Numbered from the stretch's first letter, positions 34,049 to 41,922 are shown. The stretch: DNA of 64,000 nt from Ideonella paludis (GCF_018069865.1 NZ_JAGQDG010000003.1:1-64000); one strand, 5' to 3'. Numbers and translations: made by a program. The notes: generated by a model not told the origin, from the letters alone.

Positions 34049-35096
34049 GATAAACCTCGGCCACGTCCATGCTGCTGCGCTCGCCCACGTCGCCAGCATG
34101 GTCAGCCAGCCACGCACTGGCGGCGTTGCGGCCCAGCTCAAACAAGCTCAGCAAGAGCCGCAAGTCGGTGTTGAGCTTGCTGGAGGCATCAAAGGGCGCC
34201 AAGCCCGCCTCATCGGCAATGCGGTGCAGGCGCAAGCTCTTGTAGCGGGTCGGGTCTACGCGGTCTTCTTTGAGCAGCTTTTGCACAAAGGCAATGGCAC
34301 GCATCTCGGCCACCAAAGAGGCATTGAAGGTGATCTCGTTGACGCGGTCGGCAATGTCGGTGGCGGTGCGGGGAATGCCTTCGCGCACTCGGGGGTTGAT
34401 CTGCACCAAGAGCACATCGTCGGTTTGCGTGCCGTAGATCAGCGGCCACAGCGCCGGGTTGCCTGAGAAGCCACCGTCCCAATAGGGCTCGCCGTCAATC
34501 TCCACCGTCTGCGCAATCTGCGGCAAACAGGCCGAGGCCAACAGCGCCTCGATGGAGACCTCCTGCTGGTCAAACACCCGGGGCTGGCCGGTGCGCACCG
34601 AGGTGGCGGTGATGAACACCTTCAGCGGCCCTTGGCGAATGGCGTCAATGCTCACATGGGCCTGGATCAAGCTGCGCAGCGGGTCCACATTCAAGGGGTT
34701 GAGCTGGTAGGGGCTCCAAAGCTGCAGCCAACTGTTGAACAGCGCCATGCCTGGCCATTGGTCGCGGTTGAAGGCCCAGGCCGGCAAGGTGGTGCTGGGC
34801 AAGTGCGCACCGCCCCAGCAGCCTGCGCTGCCCCCCACCGCATGCCAAAAGTCGTGCAAGGCTTGGCGCGCGCCCTCGCGGCCACCTTGGGCCCAGCCCG
34901 TGGCCAGCACGGCGGCATTCATGGCGCCCGCGCTGGTGCCTGAGACGCCGTCGGGTGTTAAGCGGCCATCTTCCAGCAGCGTGTCCAGCACGCCCCAGGT
35001 GAAGGCGCCATGCGAGCCGCCGCCTTGCAGGGCCAGGTCGATGGCGCCAGCTTGGCTGGAGGTGCGGCGGCGTGGGCGTGTGGAGGCTTTGGTCAT
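34032..35096 (-). CDS. Patatin-like phospholipase
   Basis: This is a 354-aa hydrolase with a Ser-Asp dyad. The oxyanion loop LALQGGGSHGAFTWGVL is near residue 22, the nucleophile elbow GTSAGAMNA is near residue 55, and the catalytic Asp is in YWDGGFSGNPAL near residue 205. No signal peptide is present; a basic N-terminal segment (RPRRRT) precedes the domain. It probably hydrolyses phospholipid or neutral acyl esters, and a role in PHA or membrane lipid turnover is possible. It overlaps the 3' end of the convergent transglycosylase gene. Confidence 0.9.
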   Translation of the reverse strand: MTKASTRPRRRTSSQAGAIDLALQGGGSHGAFTWGVLDTLLEDGRLTPDGVSGTSAGAMNAAVLATGWAQGGREGARQALHDFWHAVGGSAGCWGGAHLPSTTLPAWAFNRDQWPGMALFNSWLQLWSPYQLNPLNVDPLRSLIQAHVSIDAIRQGPLKVFITATSVRTGQPRVFDQQEVSIEALLASACLPQIAQTVEIDGEPYWDGGFSGNPALWPLIYGTQTDDVLLVQINPRVREGIPRTATDIADRVNEITFNASLVAEMRAIAFVQKLLKEDRVDPTRYKSLRLHRIADEAGLAPFDASSKLNTDLRLLLSLFELGRNAASAWLADHAGDVGERSSMDVAEVYLNAKP

Positions 35097-35335
35097 GGTG
35101 TGGGCGCGGCAGATGAAGGCGTGATCGTAGGCCCAATGTGAGGACGTGGCCTGGAATGCGATGTGTGTGGCACCCAGCGTCGCATCCGCGCCGCAGTGTT
35201 GTGATGCCCTTGGGCGCAGGCCGCTTGTAAATCTATGTGGCTCAAAGGCCGCTTCCAGAATGAATGCATTGAACCCGCCCCCGTACCTGGGGCAGGCGCT
35301 TGTTTCCTCATCAACCTCTGTGGAGTTTTTTGCTC

Positions 35336-36070
35336 ATGACCTCGATCCGTTTCTTGTCTGCTGTTGCTGTGGCCTCGGCCGCACTGTTTGGCGCTTCTGC
35401 CGTCTCCGCTCAAGCGGTCAATGACGGCCAATGGCACGGCAGCCTCAGCGCTGGCGGCGCCTTTGCGTCGGGCAACACCAGCTCGCGCGTGCTGACGGCC
35501 GGTGCCGACGCGACCCGCGCCACCGCTGCCGACAAGATCAGCCTCTATGCCAACGGCAACTACGCCCGCGCCAACGGCGTCACCACTGCCAACCTCGGCC
35601 GCCTGGGTGGCCGCTATGACTACAACCTGAGCGACGCGCTGTTCGCCTTTGGTGGCGGCGAATATGAAACCAACAAAGCCGGTGGCTTGAAATCGCGTTA
35701 CGGCGTGAACGCCGGCCTGGGCTACCGCTGGGTGCGCAGCAAAGACGCGCAAGTCGATGTGTTTGGCGGCGTGGGCTACTCGGACAGCAGCTACACCAAC
35801 AACACCAGCGCCGACGGCGCCGAGCTGATCTTGGGCGAAGAAGGCAGCTACAAGCTCAGCGCCTCCACCACCATCAAGCAACGCTTGGTGTTCTACCCCG
35901 GCCTCGGCGACCTGGGCAACCGCGCCACCTTCGACGCCGGTGTCGCCACCGCCATCTCCGGCGGCTGGACCCTGAACACCGGCCTGGCCTGGCGCTACAA
36001 CAGCGAACCAGCGGCAGGCTTGAAGAAGACCGACACGCTGTTGACCGTCGGGTTTGGTTATAAGTACTGA
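35336..36070 (+). CDS. DUF481-type outer-membrane beta-barrel protein
   Basis: This is a 244-aa outer-membrane protein. A signal peptide ends at VSAQ near residue 23, and alternating hydrophobic and polar beta strands follow. The first mature strand, WHGSLSAGGAFASGNTSS, matches the DUF481 (YdiY-like salt-induced) pattern of W.G...G...G. The last residues, LLTVGFGYKY, form a terminal strand with an aromatic end. TGGAG precedes ATG 35336. Function in the family is unknown. A strong nested hairpin begins at its stop codon. Confidence 0.85.
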   Translation: MTSIRFLSAVAVASAALFGASAVSAQAVNDGQWHGSLSAGGAFASGNTSSRVLTAGADATRATAADKISLYANGNYARANGVTTANLGRLGGRYDYNLSDALFAFGGGEYETNKAGGLKSRYGVNAGLGYRWVRSKDAQVDVFGGVGYSDSSYTNNTSADGAELILGEEGSYKLSASTTIKQRLVFYPGLGDLGNRATFDAGVATAISGGWTLNTGLAWRYNSEPAAGLKKTDTLLTVGFGYKY

Positions 36071-36112
36071 CACGGAAGAAGCATGTCCCCAGTGGGGACA
36101 TGCCCGTGTCAG
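36067..36112. terminator. Nested perfect hairpin at the end of the DUF481 gene
   Basis: Outer arms CTGACACGG (36067-36075) and CCGTGTCAG (36104-36112) enclose inner arms GCATGTCCCC (36081-36090) and GGGGACATGC (36094-36103). A five-base bulge lies on the left side. The outer stem includes the TGA stop. With no T-run it may act as a 3' stabiliser rather than an intrinsic terminator. Confidence 0.7.
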
Positions 36113-36476
36113 CGCGGTGGCGGCGTGAGCCGACACCGACAGGTGCTTCAGGCCCCTCAATGGGGCTTGAAGTGCCCGCGTGATCTGTTCGCGTGTTGGA
36201 GCGGGCTGGTGCTTTGCGAGCCCTGTCGCGGGGCAGTCCCCTGGGCTCATGGAGAGGCGGTCGGCTCAAGCCGACTGCCTTGCGGTGCTCGGGCTGGACT
36301 GGGCGCTGCAGAACTCGCTGCACTCACTGCGTTCGTTACGCTCAACCATCTGCTGCGAGTCAGAGATTGATGCGCGCTGCGCGCGCCCCAGCCCAGCCCT
36401 GCGCTCCTCAGCGCCTCTCAAATCGCCCTGGGGACTACCCCGCGCCAGGGCGGGTGGAGCGGTGGCGCGGCGCTGC
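36113..36476. other. Non-coding stretch holding hairpins and element A
   Basis: I see no gene here. A hairpin at 36146-36172 pairs CTTCA and GCCCC with GGGGC and TGAAG. The rest is mostly repeat element A, listed separately. Confidence 0.6.
36230..36441 (-). repeat. Structured element A (212 bp) with terminal inverted repeats
   Basis: The ends GGGGCAGTCCCCTGGGC (36230-36246) and GCCCTGGGGACTACCCC (36425-36441) are inverted repeats matching at 15 of 17 positions. Read on the minus strand, it aligns along its length with element B at 39704-39917, sharing for example GGGCGATTT, GCGCAGGGC, CTGACTCGC, GCCGACCGCC and CATGAGCCC. An internal hairpin GTCGGCT-TG-AGCCGAC is present. It flanks the small-gene island on its left side. 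Confidence 0.7.
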
Positions 36477-36806
36477 CTATTCGCCAATCGCGGCCCGCTG
36501 CTGCTTCAGCAGCGGGAGCACAGCATGAAAGTTGCGAATCAAGTCTTGCTCTGACATGACTTGAAAGGGGAAGCGAACTTGGTAGACCCCCCAGCGCCCC
36601 GGCGAGGGCGTCGAGATGGTTTCAATGTCTGGCCCACTAACCTCCCACGAGATCCCTGCCTGCCTTCCGTCGGGGTCGACGACAAACAGATCACCTGACA
36701 ACTTCGGCCACGGGCCGGGCCGTGGGATACCGATGTACCCCAGCATCCAGCCTTCTGACTCCGATGCGGCGATGAGCTTACTGTTGTCGTAAGGGGCGTC
36801 GTCCAT
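36477..36806 (-). CDS. Small protein of unknown function, cassette island
   Basis: This 109-aa soluble protein starts at ATG 36806 behind GGAG. It has a Trp-Met-Leu-Gly-Tyr-Ile-Gly core followed by a Pro/Gly-rich turn and LSGDLFVVDPDG, then GVYQVRFPFQVMSEQDLIRN. I do not recognise the family. It has no signal peptide or membrane segment. It is the promoter-distal gene of a row of seven minus-strand small genes with lower GC than the surrounding chromosome, and its stop lies 36 bases from element A. Confidence 0.6.
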   Translation of the reverse strand: MDDAPYDNSKLIAASESEGWMLGYIGIPRPGPWPKLSGDLFVVDPDGRQAGISWEVSGPDIETISTPSPGRWGVYQVRFPFQVMSEQDLIRNFHAVLPLLKQQRAAIGE

Positions 36807-36913
36807 GATTGACTCCAATGCCTGACGCCGCACCCCGCTCACACTTGAACCAGACGTGATGGGGGCTTGTCGTCACGGGCATCGCTTCAGACGAGAGTTG
36901 GTTCATCGTTGTC

Positions 36914-37363
36914 TCAAATGCACCGCATCTCGATGACGATGCTCGGGAGGTTGCTCTGAGCTTCCTCGCGCCGTGCTGCTAGCGCTGCCTGGCCCGGTAT
37001 CCGTTTGATGGCCCAGACCGACAAGTAGCGGGCAACCAGAACGACGGCAGCGGCGAGGAAGTTCTGGCGTATGGCGAACACGAAGGCGAGGCCAAGAGAC
37101 GCTAGCGTGACGATGAGCGGGGCTCGATCCAGCCAACGCTCACGGCATGTACTCGCTACTTCGATGGCCTGGGTGACGACCTCGTCCGGGATGTCGGTGC
37201 GATACGCCACCAAAGCATAACTGCCGGGACGGATGACGGCATCCGAACGAATGAGCCTGTTTGGCTTGAAATTTTGATGGGCCGATTCGACCCCGCCAAA
37301 TGCGATGCGACCCGCGGTAGAAAACCTGCCGACCAGTTTGTCTTCTACAACACAGAAACGCAT
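36914..37363 (-). CDS. Small membrane protein of unknown function, cassette island
   Basis: This is a 149-aa protein starting at ATG 37363. An in-frame TTG at 37390 sits directly after the stop of the upstream small gene, so a 158-aa form is possible. The N-terminal half is soluble (CVVEDKLVGRF; RPGSYALVAYRTDIPDEVVT). Two adjacent hydrophobic segments, APLIVTLASLGLAFVFAI and NFLAAAVVLVARYLSVWAI, at about residues 82-120 are probable membrane helices. A basic C-terminus follows. No family was recognised. Confidence 0.6.
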   Translation of the reverse strand: MRFCVVEDKLVGRFSTAGRIAFGGVESAHQNFKPNRLIRSDAVIRPGSYALVAYRTDIPDEVVTQAIEVASTCRERWLDRAPLIVTLASLGLAFVFAIRQNFLAAAVVLVARYLSVWAIKRIPGQAALAARREEAQSNLPSIVIEMRCI

Positions 37364-37390
37364 GATTTGCGCAGGTGGCGGCTCGTCCAA

Positions 37391-37567
37391 TTACAGATGC
37401 AACAAGTAGCCACCATCGCCATCCGTCGGCAATCGGATCAGATGCTCCCTTGCGACAAGCGCATCGAGCCCTTCGCTGTCTAGCGAGCCGGAGGGTGGGA
37501 GAGACTCGACGTCAAATAGTGCCATCTCTGCAACGTCGGTTCCGGCAGGTAGGCGGTGGAGAGCCAT
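37391..37567 (-). CDS. 58-residue protein, cassette island
   Basis: This short open frame runs from ATG 37567 to TAA 37391. AAGGTG lies nine bases before the start, a good ribosome binding site. The acidic protein begins MALHRLPAGTDVAEMALF and ends DGDGGYLLHL. It has a charged helix (DSEGLDALVAREHLIRL) and no cysteine, signal or membrane segment. It lies between two other minus-strand small genes with normal spacing, and its stop abuts a TTG that could start the next gene. Function unknown. Confidence 0.6.
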   Translation of the reverse strand: MALHRLPAGTDVAEMALFDVESLPPSGSLDSEGLDALVAREHLIRLPTDGDGGYLLHL

Positions 37568-37644
37568 GAGTGACTACACCTTAGTTCAAGCGACCAAGCC
37601 AGCGACGCTGGCTCGAGGGCTGCAGAGCGGGGTTCGGCGGCACA

Positions 37645-38022
37645 TCATGGCACGGGGCCTTTGCCGTGAAATGCCTCATGGAATTGTCTGAGTCGCTTTG
37701 GCGTTACCTCCCAGTATGGTCGCGCCTTAACGCAGGCAACCTGCCAAAAGAGATTCTCCATAAAGCTGACATCCAAACAGTCGCGCAGTTCCGACGACCC
37801 ACTAGCGAGCGCCTCGTCCAGAAACTTCAATAGCGCCTTGTAGTCGGCCGGATCGACTTCAGCAGCCATTTCGAGATTGATAGCGTTCGCCAGGCTCTCG
37901 AACCAAACGAAGGCGCCGCCTGCCTCTGGAGGGCCCCACCGCCGAATGTGCAACCCATCTGCCGTTTGGCTGATGAGAGGGAATCGCTCTCGAACGGAGT
38001 TGTACAACTCAGGCAAAGTCAT
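37645..38022 (-). CDS. DUF7674-like small protein, cassette island
   Basis: This 125-aa soluble protein starts at ATG 38022, which overlaps the previous gene's stop as ATGA, so both are translated together. It runs MTLPELYNSVRERFP, then VWFESLANAINLEMAAEVD, then LDEALASGSSELRDCLDVSF and MENLFWQV. This helix order recalls small proteins of the DUF7674/immunity type that protect against polymorphic toxins, but the match is from memory. A longer frame upstream is non-homologous and overlaps the neighbour. Confidence 0.6.
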   Translation of the reverse strand: MTLPELYNSVRERFPLISQTADGLHIRRWGPPEAGGAFVWFESLANAINLEMAAEVDPADYKALLKFLDEALASGSSELRDCLDVSFMENLFWQVACVKARPYWEVTPKRLRQFHEAFHGKGPVP

Positions 38023-38501
38023 CTTGTGCTGCTGACCGTTGAAGTTGAGCCGACGCGAGTCGGCTTGAGGGTTTGGCTTGAGCGCAATTGCCGCCACCGT
38101 TCCAGTGATAACGCCCATTGAGCGTACCGCCTGACGTGTGGCTTCGCACTCCCAGCACATTTGGCGCATACAGCATGAGTCCTCATTGCATCAATTTGCA
38201 GCGCCAAGCGAAGTTGATCCTTGAATTGCTCCGAAAAGGTTCCAGCGGCAAGACGTTCCGTGATGCAGCCTACAAGCGCCTCACGATGGGTCCGCCCAAG
38301 CTCGCAGTGCTTAAGGCGACGGCACATCATTGCCCTTGCTCGGCCGTGCCAAAGCCCTTGGGTTTCCGCCAATATGAACTCCACACATCGCTCCACGATC
38401 CAAGGCTCGGGCGCAAGCAATCCATCCGCCATGGCATGGAGATCAAGCTTTGAAAGGGCGGCGAAGTCCGTGTGAGCTGACGGGAGCTGCGGATTTCGCA
38501 T
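38019..38501 (-). CDS. Helical protein of unknown function, cassette island
   Basis: This is a 160-aa protein from ATG 38501, without a strong ribosome binding site. It is largely helical: FAALSKLDLHAMADGLL, EFILAETQGLW, REALVGCITERLAAGTFSEQ, with a CAKCAG motif near residue 118. The last residues (SQTLKPTRVGSTSTVSSTR) are encoded by a palindromic stretch that resembles an attC site, which is usual when a cassette gene reads into its recombination site. It is translationally coupled to the DUF7674-like gene. Function unknown. Confidence 0.55.
   Translation of the reverse strand: MRNPQLPSAHTDFAALSKLDLHAMADGLLAPEPWIVERCVEFILAETQGLWHGRARAMMCRRLKHCELGRTHREALVGCITERLAAGTFSEQFKDQLRLALQIDAMRTHAVCAKCAGSAKPHVRRYAQWALSLERWRQLRSSQTLKPTRVGSTSTVSSTR
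38031..38077 (-). other. Degenerate attC-like site (candidate)
   Basis: On the minus strand it reads GCCAAAC, five bases, AGCCGAC, four bases, GTCGGCT, then CAACTTCAAC and GGTCAGC. The L-type boxes (38048-38054 and 38059-38065) are perfectly complementary. The outer R boxes no longer match each other, so it may be inactive. Confidence 0.4.
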
Positions 38502-38553
38502 AGGCGCTTTGATGTTTGAGTTCAATTGACCCAGGTTAGCGGAGTTGGCGCGG

Positions 38554-38577
38554 GTCGGCTGCCGCGAAGGGTTGAGC
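38554..38577 (-). other. Half attC-like site (candidate)
   Basis: On the minus strand GCTCAAC (38577-38571), ten bases, then AGCCGAC (38560-38554) repeats the R-spacer-L layout of the intact attC at 39044-39100. It begins one base after a cassette gene stop codon. The partner half is not recognisable. Confidence 0.4.
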
Positions 38578-38578
38578 C

Positions 38579-39040
38579 TCAGCGCCCTGGACATGCTGCG
38601 GTGTACTCTGGATTCGGGCCAACCCGCTCAGCCAGCTTGCCACACAGCAAACGGTGCTTTGGAGAGCAGGCCCGGAGCCGAATGAGCAAGCGGCATGCGC
38701 TGTTCACGCCGTTCACCGAGGTTTCCTCTGGGTTGTAGAACACGCCCTGCAGGACCCATTTCAGGTAGTCGGGATCTTGCTCCGCCAAGCCTGCCAGTCT
38801 CTCAACTCCACGCTGATCTTGTAGTAGCAACTGAGTATGAATGGAGCTGATCGCCTCAGCCAGTGCGCCATCTGAACAGTGTCCGCGGTACTCCTTGAAA
38901 TAAGAGTGGGACGCCTCCCAATTGCTGAATCGCTTGTGCCAAAGCTCGCGCTCTGCGGCGGCGCAGTCCTGGGCTGCTGCAGGAGCAGCCAATCCCAGCC
39001 CAAGCCACAGTAGTGCAATCGATAGAAGAATCTTGCGCAT
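38579..39040 (-). CDS. Secreted small protein, cassette island
   Basis: This 153-aa protein starts at ATG 39040 with a Sec signal peptide (MRKILLSIALLWLGLGLAAP, cleavage after AAAQ near residue 24). The mature part is helical with five cysteines, in ECAAAERELWHKRF-like QDCAAAERELWHKRFSNWE, RGHCSDGALAEAI, SACRLLIRLRACS and LLCGKL, so disulfides are likely in the periplasm. The family was not recognised. The start codon lies four bases from the intact attC site, typical of a cassette gene placed just after the recombination point. Confidence 0.65.
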   Translation of the reverse strand: MRKILLSIALLWLGLGLAAPAAAQDCAAAERELWHKRFSNWEASHSYFKEYRGHCSDGALAEAISSIHTQLLLQDQRGVERLAGLAEQDPDYLKWVLQGVFYNPEETSVNGVNSACRLLIRLRACSPKHRLLCGKLAERVGPNPEYTAACPGR

Positions 39041-39043
39041 GAT

Positions 39044-39100
39044 GCCCAACGGTCAAATTCAGCGGGCGGCTGCTGCGTCCGCTGCAATGCAGGGTTGGGC
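39044..39100 (-). other. attC recombination site of an integron cassette
   Basis: This 57-bp site has perfect outer boxes GCCCAAC (39044-39050) and GTTGGGC (39094-39100), fitting RYYYAAC/GTTRRRY. Read on the minus strand, R''-10 bases-AGCGGAC-9 bases-GCCCGCT-10 bases-R' has the spacing of class 1 and chromosomal attC sites. The gene on its upstream side reads into it, ending QPCIAADAAAAR, a typical cassette tail. Confidence 0.8.
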
Positions 39101-39382
39101 AGAAACGATTAACACCGACGATCCCGTTCCTGCCACCGACGATATTGCTTGATGAATCTGCTTGAGCGAACCTTCCGCAATTAGGGCTTCAGGGGAGGGT
39201 TGATTTCCGTGACCCGGATCGTGATACGCCATGAACTCACCCTCGACATCGCGCATAGCGAGAAATGACGTAGCAACGATGCCTTCTCCGCATTGAGCGC
39301 ATCGCAGTACATACGATCCGTACTCAACGATCGCCTCGCTCTGCTTTGAATCACACTCCGAGCAGGTTGCTGAATCGCTCAT
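39059..39382 (-). CDS. Zinc-ribbon-like small protein, cassette island
   Basis: This is a 107-aa protein from ATG 39382. Two CxxC pairs, CSECDSK near residue 7 and CAQCGEG near residue 29, separated by YGSYVLR, suggest a small zinc ribbon. A segment FLAMRDVEGEFMAYHDPGHG follows. The C-terminal dozen residues are encoded by the attC site. The frame is open for another 48 codons upstream, so a longer 155-aa form starting at 39526 cannot be excluded. Function unknown. Confidence 0.6.
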   Translation of the reverse strand: MSDSATCSECDSKQSEAIVEYGSYVLRCAQCGEGIVATSFLAMRDVEGEFMAYHDPGHGNQPSPEALIAEGSLKQIHQAISSVAGTGSSVLIVSAQPCIAADAAAAR

Positions 39383-40041
39383 TTCTCTGATGCACAACCG
39401 GGATTCTGGGCGATAGAGCTGCTGAGTAACAACAAAGCCTGTCCACGCAATGCCATGGGAATCGCAGTCAAAAAAGCCTGCCGTGGCAAAAGCTTGCAGC
39501 TTGTCCGATGTCCTTCCATTCAGCATATTCGGCCGTCAAAAGCGGCACCCTCCCTTGAAGACATTTTGTCTGCGAGTTCTGCCTGCAGCAAGCCTCGCTT
39601 GCACGAACTGATCACTGACAGACACGGCCTGTTTGGACGCAATGCCCGAGGCACAAAGGAGCGATTCGCCGCAGGCCGATGACGCCGGAATTGCGTTGGC
39701 GCAGGCCATAGCCCGGGGCGATTTCTGAGGCGCCGAGGCGCGCAGGGCAAGGGCGTGGCGCGTGTACTCACGCGCTTCAAGAACTGACTCGCCGTCATTG
39801 TTTGACCACAGCGAGCCAAAGGCGAGCGGAGGGAGTTTGACGGCGCACGCGCTTGACCGAGTACCGAGGGAAGTCGGCCTTGGCCGACCGCCGATGCATG
39901 AGCCCCGGGCTATGGCCTGTGGCAGCGCATGCTCAACCGTTGCAAGCCCAGCAACTGCAGCATGCCAAGACACCGCAGCAAGCCAAGAAACCGCCGATCA
40001 AGCGCCAAGCTCAACGCACGCAGGCACGCCAAGCAAACAAG
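39383..40041. other. Non-coding stretch with element B
   Basis: From 39383 to 39526 the frame of the zinc-ribbon gene stays open but looks non-conserved. From 39527 to 39703 I see nothing. Element B occupies 39704-39917. From 39918 to the FAD gene stop I see nothing convincing. Confidence 0.55.
39704..39917 (+). repeat. Structured element B (214 bp) with perfect terminal inverted repeats
   Basis: GGCCATAGCCCGGGGC (39704-39719) is exactly complementary to GCCCCGGGCTATGGCC (39902-39917). Inside are hairpins GCGCGTG-TACT-CACGCGC and GTCGGCC-TT-GGCCGAC. It is a diverged homologue of element A in the opposite orientation and almost the same length. It lies on the right side of the cassette island. 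Confidence 0.75.
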
Positions 40042-41736
40042 TCAAGCCCGCGAAGAAACCCCCAACATCGCCGCCCCCAGCGCCTCGGCCACTTCAATGC
40101 CATCCACACCGGCCGACATGATGCCGCCCGCGTAGCCCGCGCCTTCGCCGGCAGGGTAGAGACCAACTGTGTTGAGGCTTTGGTAGTCGCGGCCGCGGTT
40201 GATGCGCAAGGGGGAGGAGGTGCGGGTCTCGACGCCAGTCAACACCGCATCGGCCATGTCAAAGCCGCGGATCTGGCGGCCGAAGGCGGGGAGGGCTTCG
40301 CGGATGGTTTGCAGCACATAGGGCGGCAGGCTCTCGCGGCCGGGTTCTGACAGGTCGGTCAGATGCACGCCGGGCTTGTAAGAGGGCATCACGCTGCCAA
40401 AGGCTTGGCCGGAGCGCGGGCCGCGTTGGTTCTTGAGGAAGTCGCCCACCAACTGGCCGGGGGCCACATAGCCGCCACCGCCCAGCTCATAGGCACGAGA
40501 TTCCCAAATGCGTTGGAAGGCCATGCCGTCCAGCGGGTTCACCGGGCCGCTGCCGCCGGGGTCGCGGCGGTAGTCTTGGGGCGAAATGCCCACCACGATG
40601 CCGGCGTTGGCGTTGCGCTCATTGCGCGAGTACTGGCTCATGCCGTTGGTGACCACGCGCATTGGCTCGGACGTGGCCGCCACCACCGTGCCACCGGGGC
40701 ACATGCAAAAGCTGTAGGCGGCGCGGCCGGTGCTGGCGTGGTGCACCAGCTTGTAATCGGCCGCCCCCAAGAGGGGGTGGCCGGCGTTGGGACCGAAGCG
40801 GGCCTTGTCGATCACGCTTTGCGGGTGCTCGATGCGGTAGCCGATGGAGAAAGGCTTGGCCTCCATCTGCACGCCGCGCTCGTGCAGCATGGTGAAGGTG
40901 TCGCGGGCGCTGTGGCCCAGGGCCAGCACGACATGGTCGCATCGAAGCTCTTCGCCGCTGGCCAATGTCAGGCCACGCACATGGCGTCGTCCCGAGCGGT
41001 CTTTCTCAACGCGCAGATCAACCACCTGTTGCCCAAAGCGGATCTCGCCGCCCAGGGCTTCGATGTCGGCGCGCATTTTCTCGACCATGCTCACCAGGCG
41101 GAAGGTGCCGATGTGTGGCTTGCTGACGAAGAGGATTTCTTCAGGGGCGCCGGCCTTCACAAACTCCGTTAAGACTTTGCGGGTCAGGTGGCGCGGGTCG
41201 GAGATCTGGCTCCACAGCTTGCCATCAGAGAACGTGCCGGCGCCGCCTTCGCCAAACTGCACATTGGAGCCGGGGTCCAGCACGCCCTGGCGCCACAGGC
41301 CCCAGGTGTCTTTGGTGCGTTCCCGCACGGCTTTGCCGCGCTCCAGCACGATGGGCTTCAAGCCCATCTGGGCCAGGATCAAGGCCGCAAAAATGCCGCA
41401 GGGGCCAAAGCCGATGACCACCGGCCGCAGGCGCTCGCCCGGCGTGTAGAAGTCGGCTGGCGCATGGCCCACAAATTGGTAGCGCGTGTCGGGGCTGGGG
41501 CGCACATGGGCGTCGCCCTGGTGGCGCGCCAGCACCGCGGCTTCATCGGCCAGCTCGCAGTCCACGGTGTAGATCAGCACCATGGCGGTCTTTTTGCGGG
41601 CGTCATAGGCGCGCTTGAAGACCGTGAAGCTCAGCAAGTCCGCATCGCGGGCCAGCCCGAGGCGGGCCACCACGGCGGGGCGCAGCGCGTCCTCGGCGTG
41701 GTTCAGGGGCAAACGCAGTTCGGTGATGCGAAGCAT
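40042..41736 (-). CDS. FAD-dependent oxidoreductase-like protein (COG2509 type)
   Basis: This is a 564-aa flavoprotein. The FAD-binding Rossmann motif VIGFGPCGIFAALILAQMG lies near residue 100, preceded by an N-terminal domain found in this family (MLRITELRLPLNH). FGEGGAGTFSDGKLWSQI, MCPGGTVVAA and the C-terminal YPAGEGAGYAGGIMSAGVDG are shared with the uncharacterised HI0933/COG2509-like flavoproteins. The reaction is unknown. Start ATG 41736 is chosen because the family begins there. It marks the return to normal chromosomal composition after the cassette island. Confidence 0.87.
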   Translation of the reverse strand: MLRITELRLPLNHAEDALRPAVVARLGLARDADLLSFTVFKRAYDARKKTAMVLIYTVDCELADEAAVLARHQGDAHVRPSPDTRYQFVGHAPADFYTPGERLRPVVIGFGPCGIFAALILAQMGLKPIVLERGKAVRERTKDTWGLWRQGVLDPGSNVQFGEGGAGTFSDGKLWSQISDPRHLTRKVLTEFVKAGAPEEILFVSKPHIGTFRLVSMVEKMRADIEALGGEIRFGQQVVDLRVEKDRSGRRHVRGLTLASGEELRCDHVVLALGHSARDTFTMLHERGVQMEAKPFSIGYRIEHPQSVIDKARFGPNAGHPLLGAADYKLVHHASTGRAAYSFCMCPGGTVVAATSEPMRVVTNGMSQYSRNERNANAGIVVGISPQDYRRDPGGSGPVNPLDGMAFQRIWESRAYELGGGGYVAPGQLVGDFLKNQRGPRSGQAFGSVMPSYKPGVHLTDLSEPGRESLPPYVLQTIREALPAFGRQIRGFDMADAVLTGVETRTSSPLRINRGRDYQSLNTVGLYPAGEGAGYAGGIMSAGVDGIEVAEALGAAMLGVSSRA

Positions 41737-41922
41737 GATGGATGAAGGGTGTCGGCGGGTGGCTGATGGCGCAGGAAAGACGGTGGCCCGAAAACGGCAA
41801 AGCGGCCTTGTCGGTGGCACCACCTCGTCAGGTGGCTTCACACGGCAGGGCCGCTGGCGGGGGGCGGAGGTTGAACCGCCCGAAGGCGCTGTGTGAGCAG
41901 CACCCTGAGCCGATGAAGCGGA

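Noticed and set aside
36840-36913. Possible attC between two cassette genes (AACCAAC, ten bases, AGCGATG on the minus strand)
   Set aside because: Only the spacing recalls an attC; the R and L partner boxes are not visible.
37584-37637. A palindrome (AGCCAGCG, A, CGCTGGCT) with GCCGAAC nearby, considered as another attC
   Set aside because: The outer boxes do not pair with each other and do not fit RYYYAAC/GTTRRRY, so I did not count it.
39929-40135. A Lys/Arg-rich plus-strand frame
   Set aside because: It overlaps the 3' end of the FAD protein gene, and its composition is explained by repetitive CAAGCC-type sequence.
41819-41834. Short hairpin CCACCT/AGGTGG between the FAD gene and the small basic protein gene
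   Set aside because: Six base pairs with no T-run is too weak to call a terminator.
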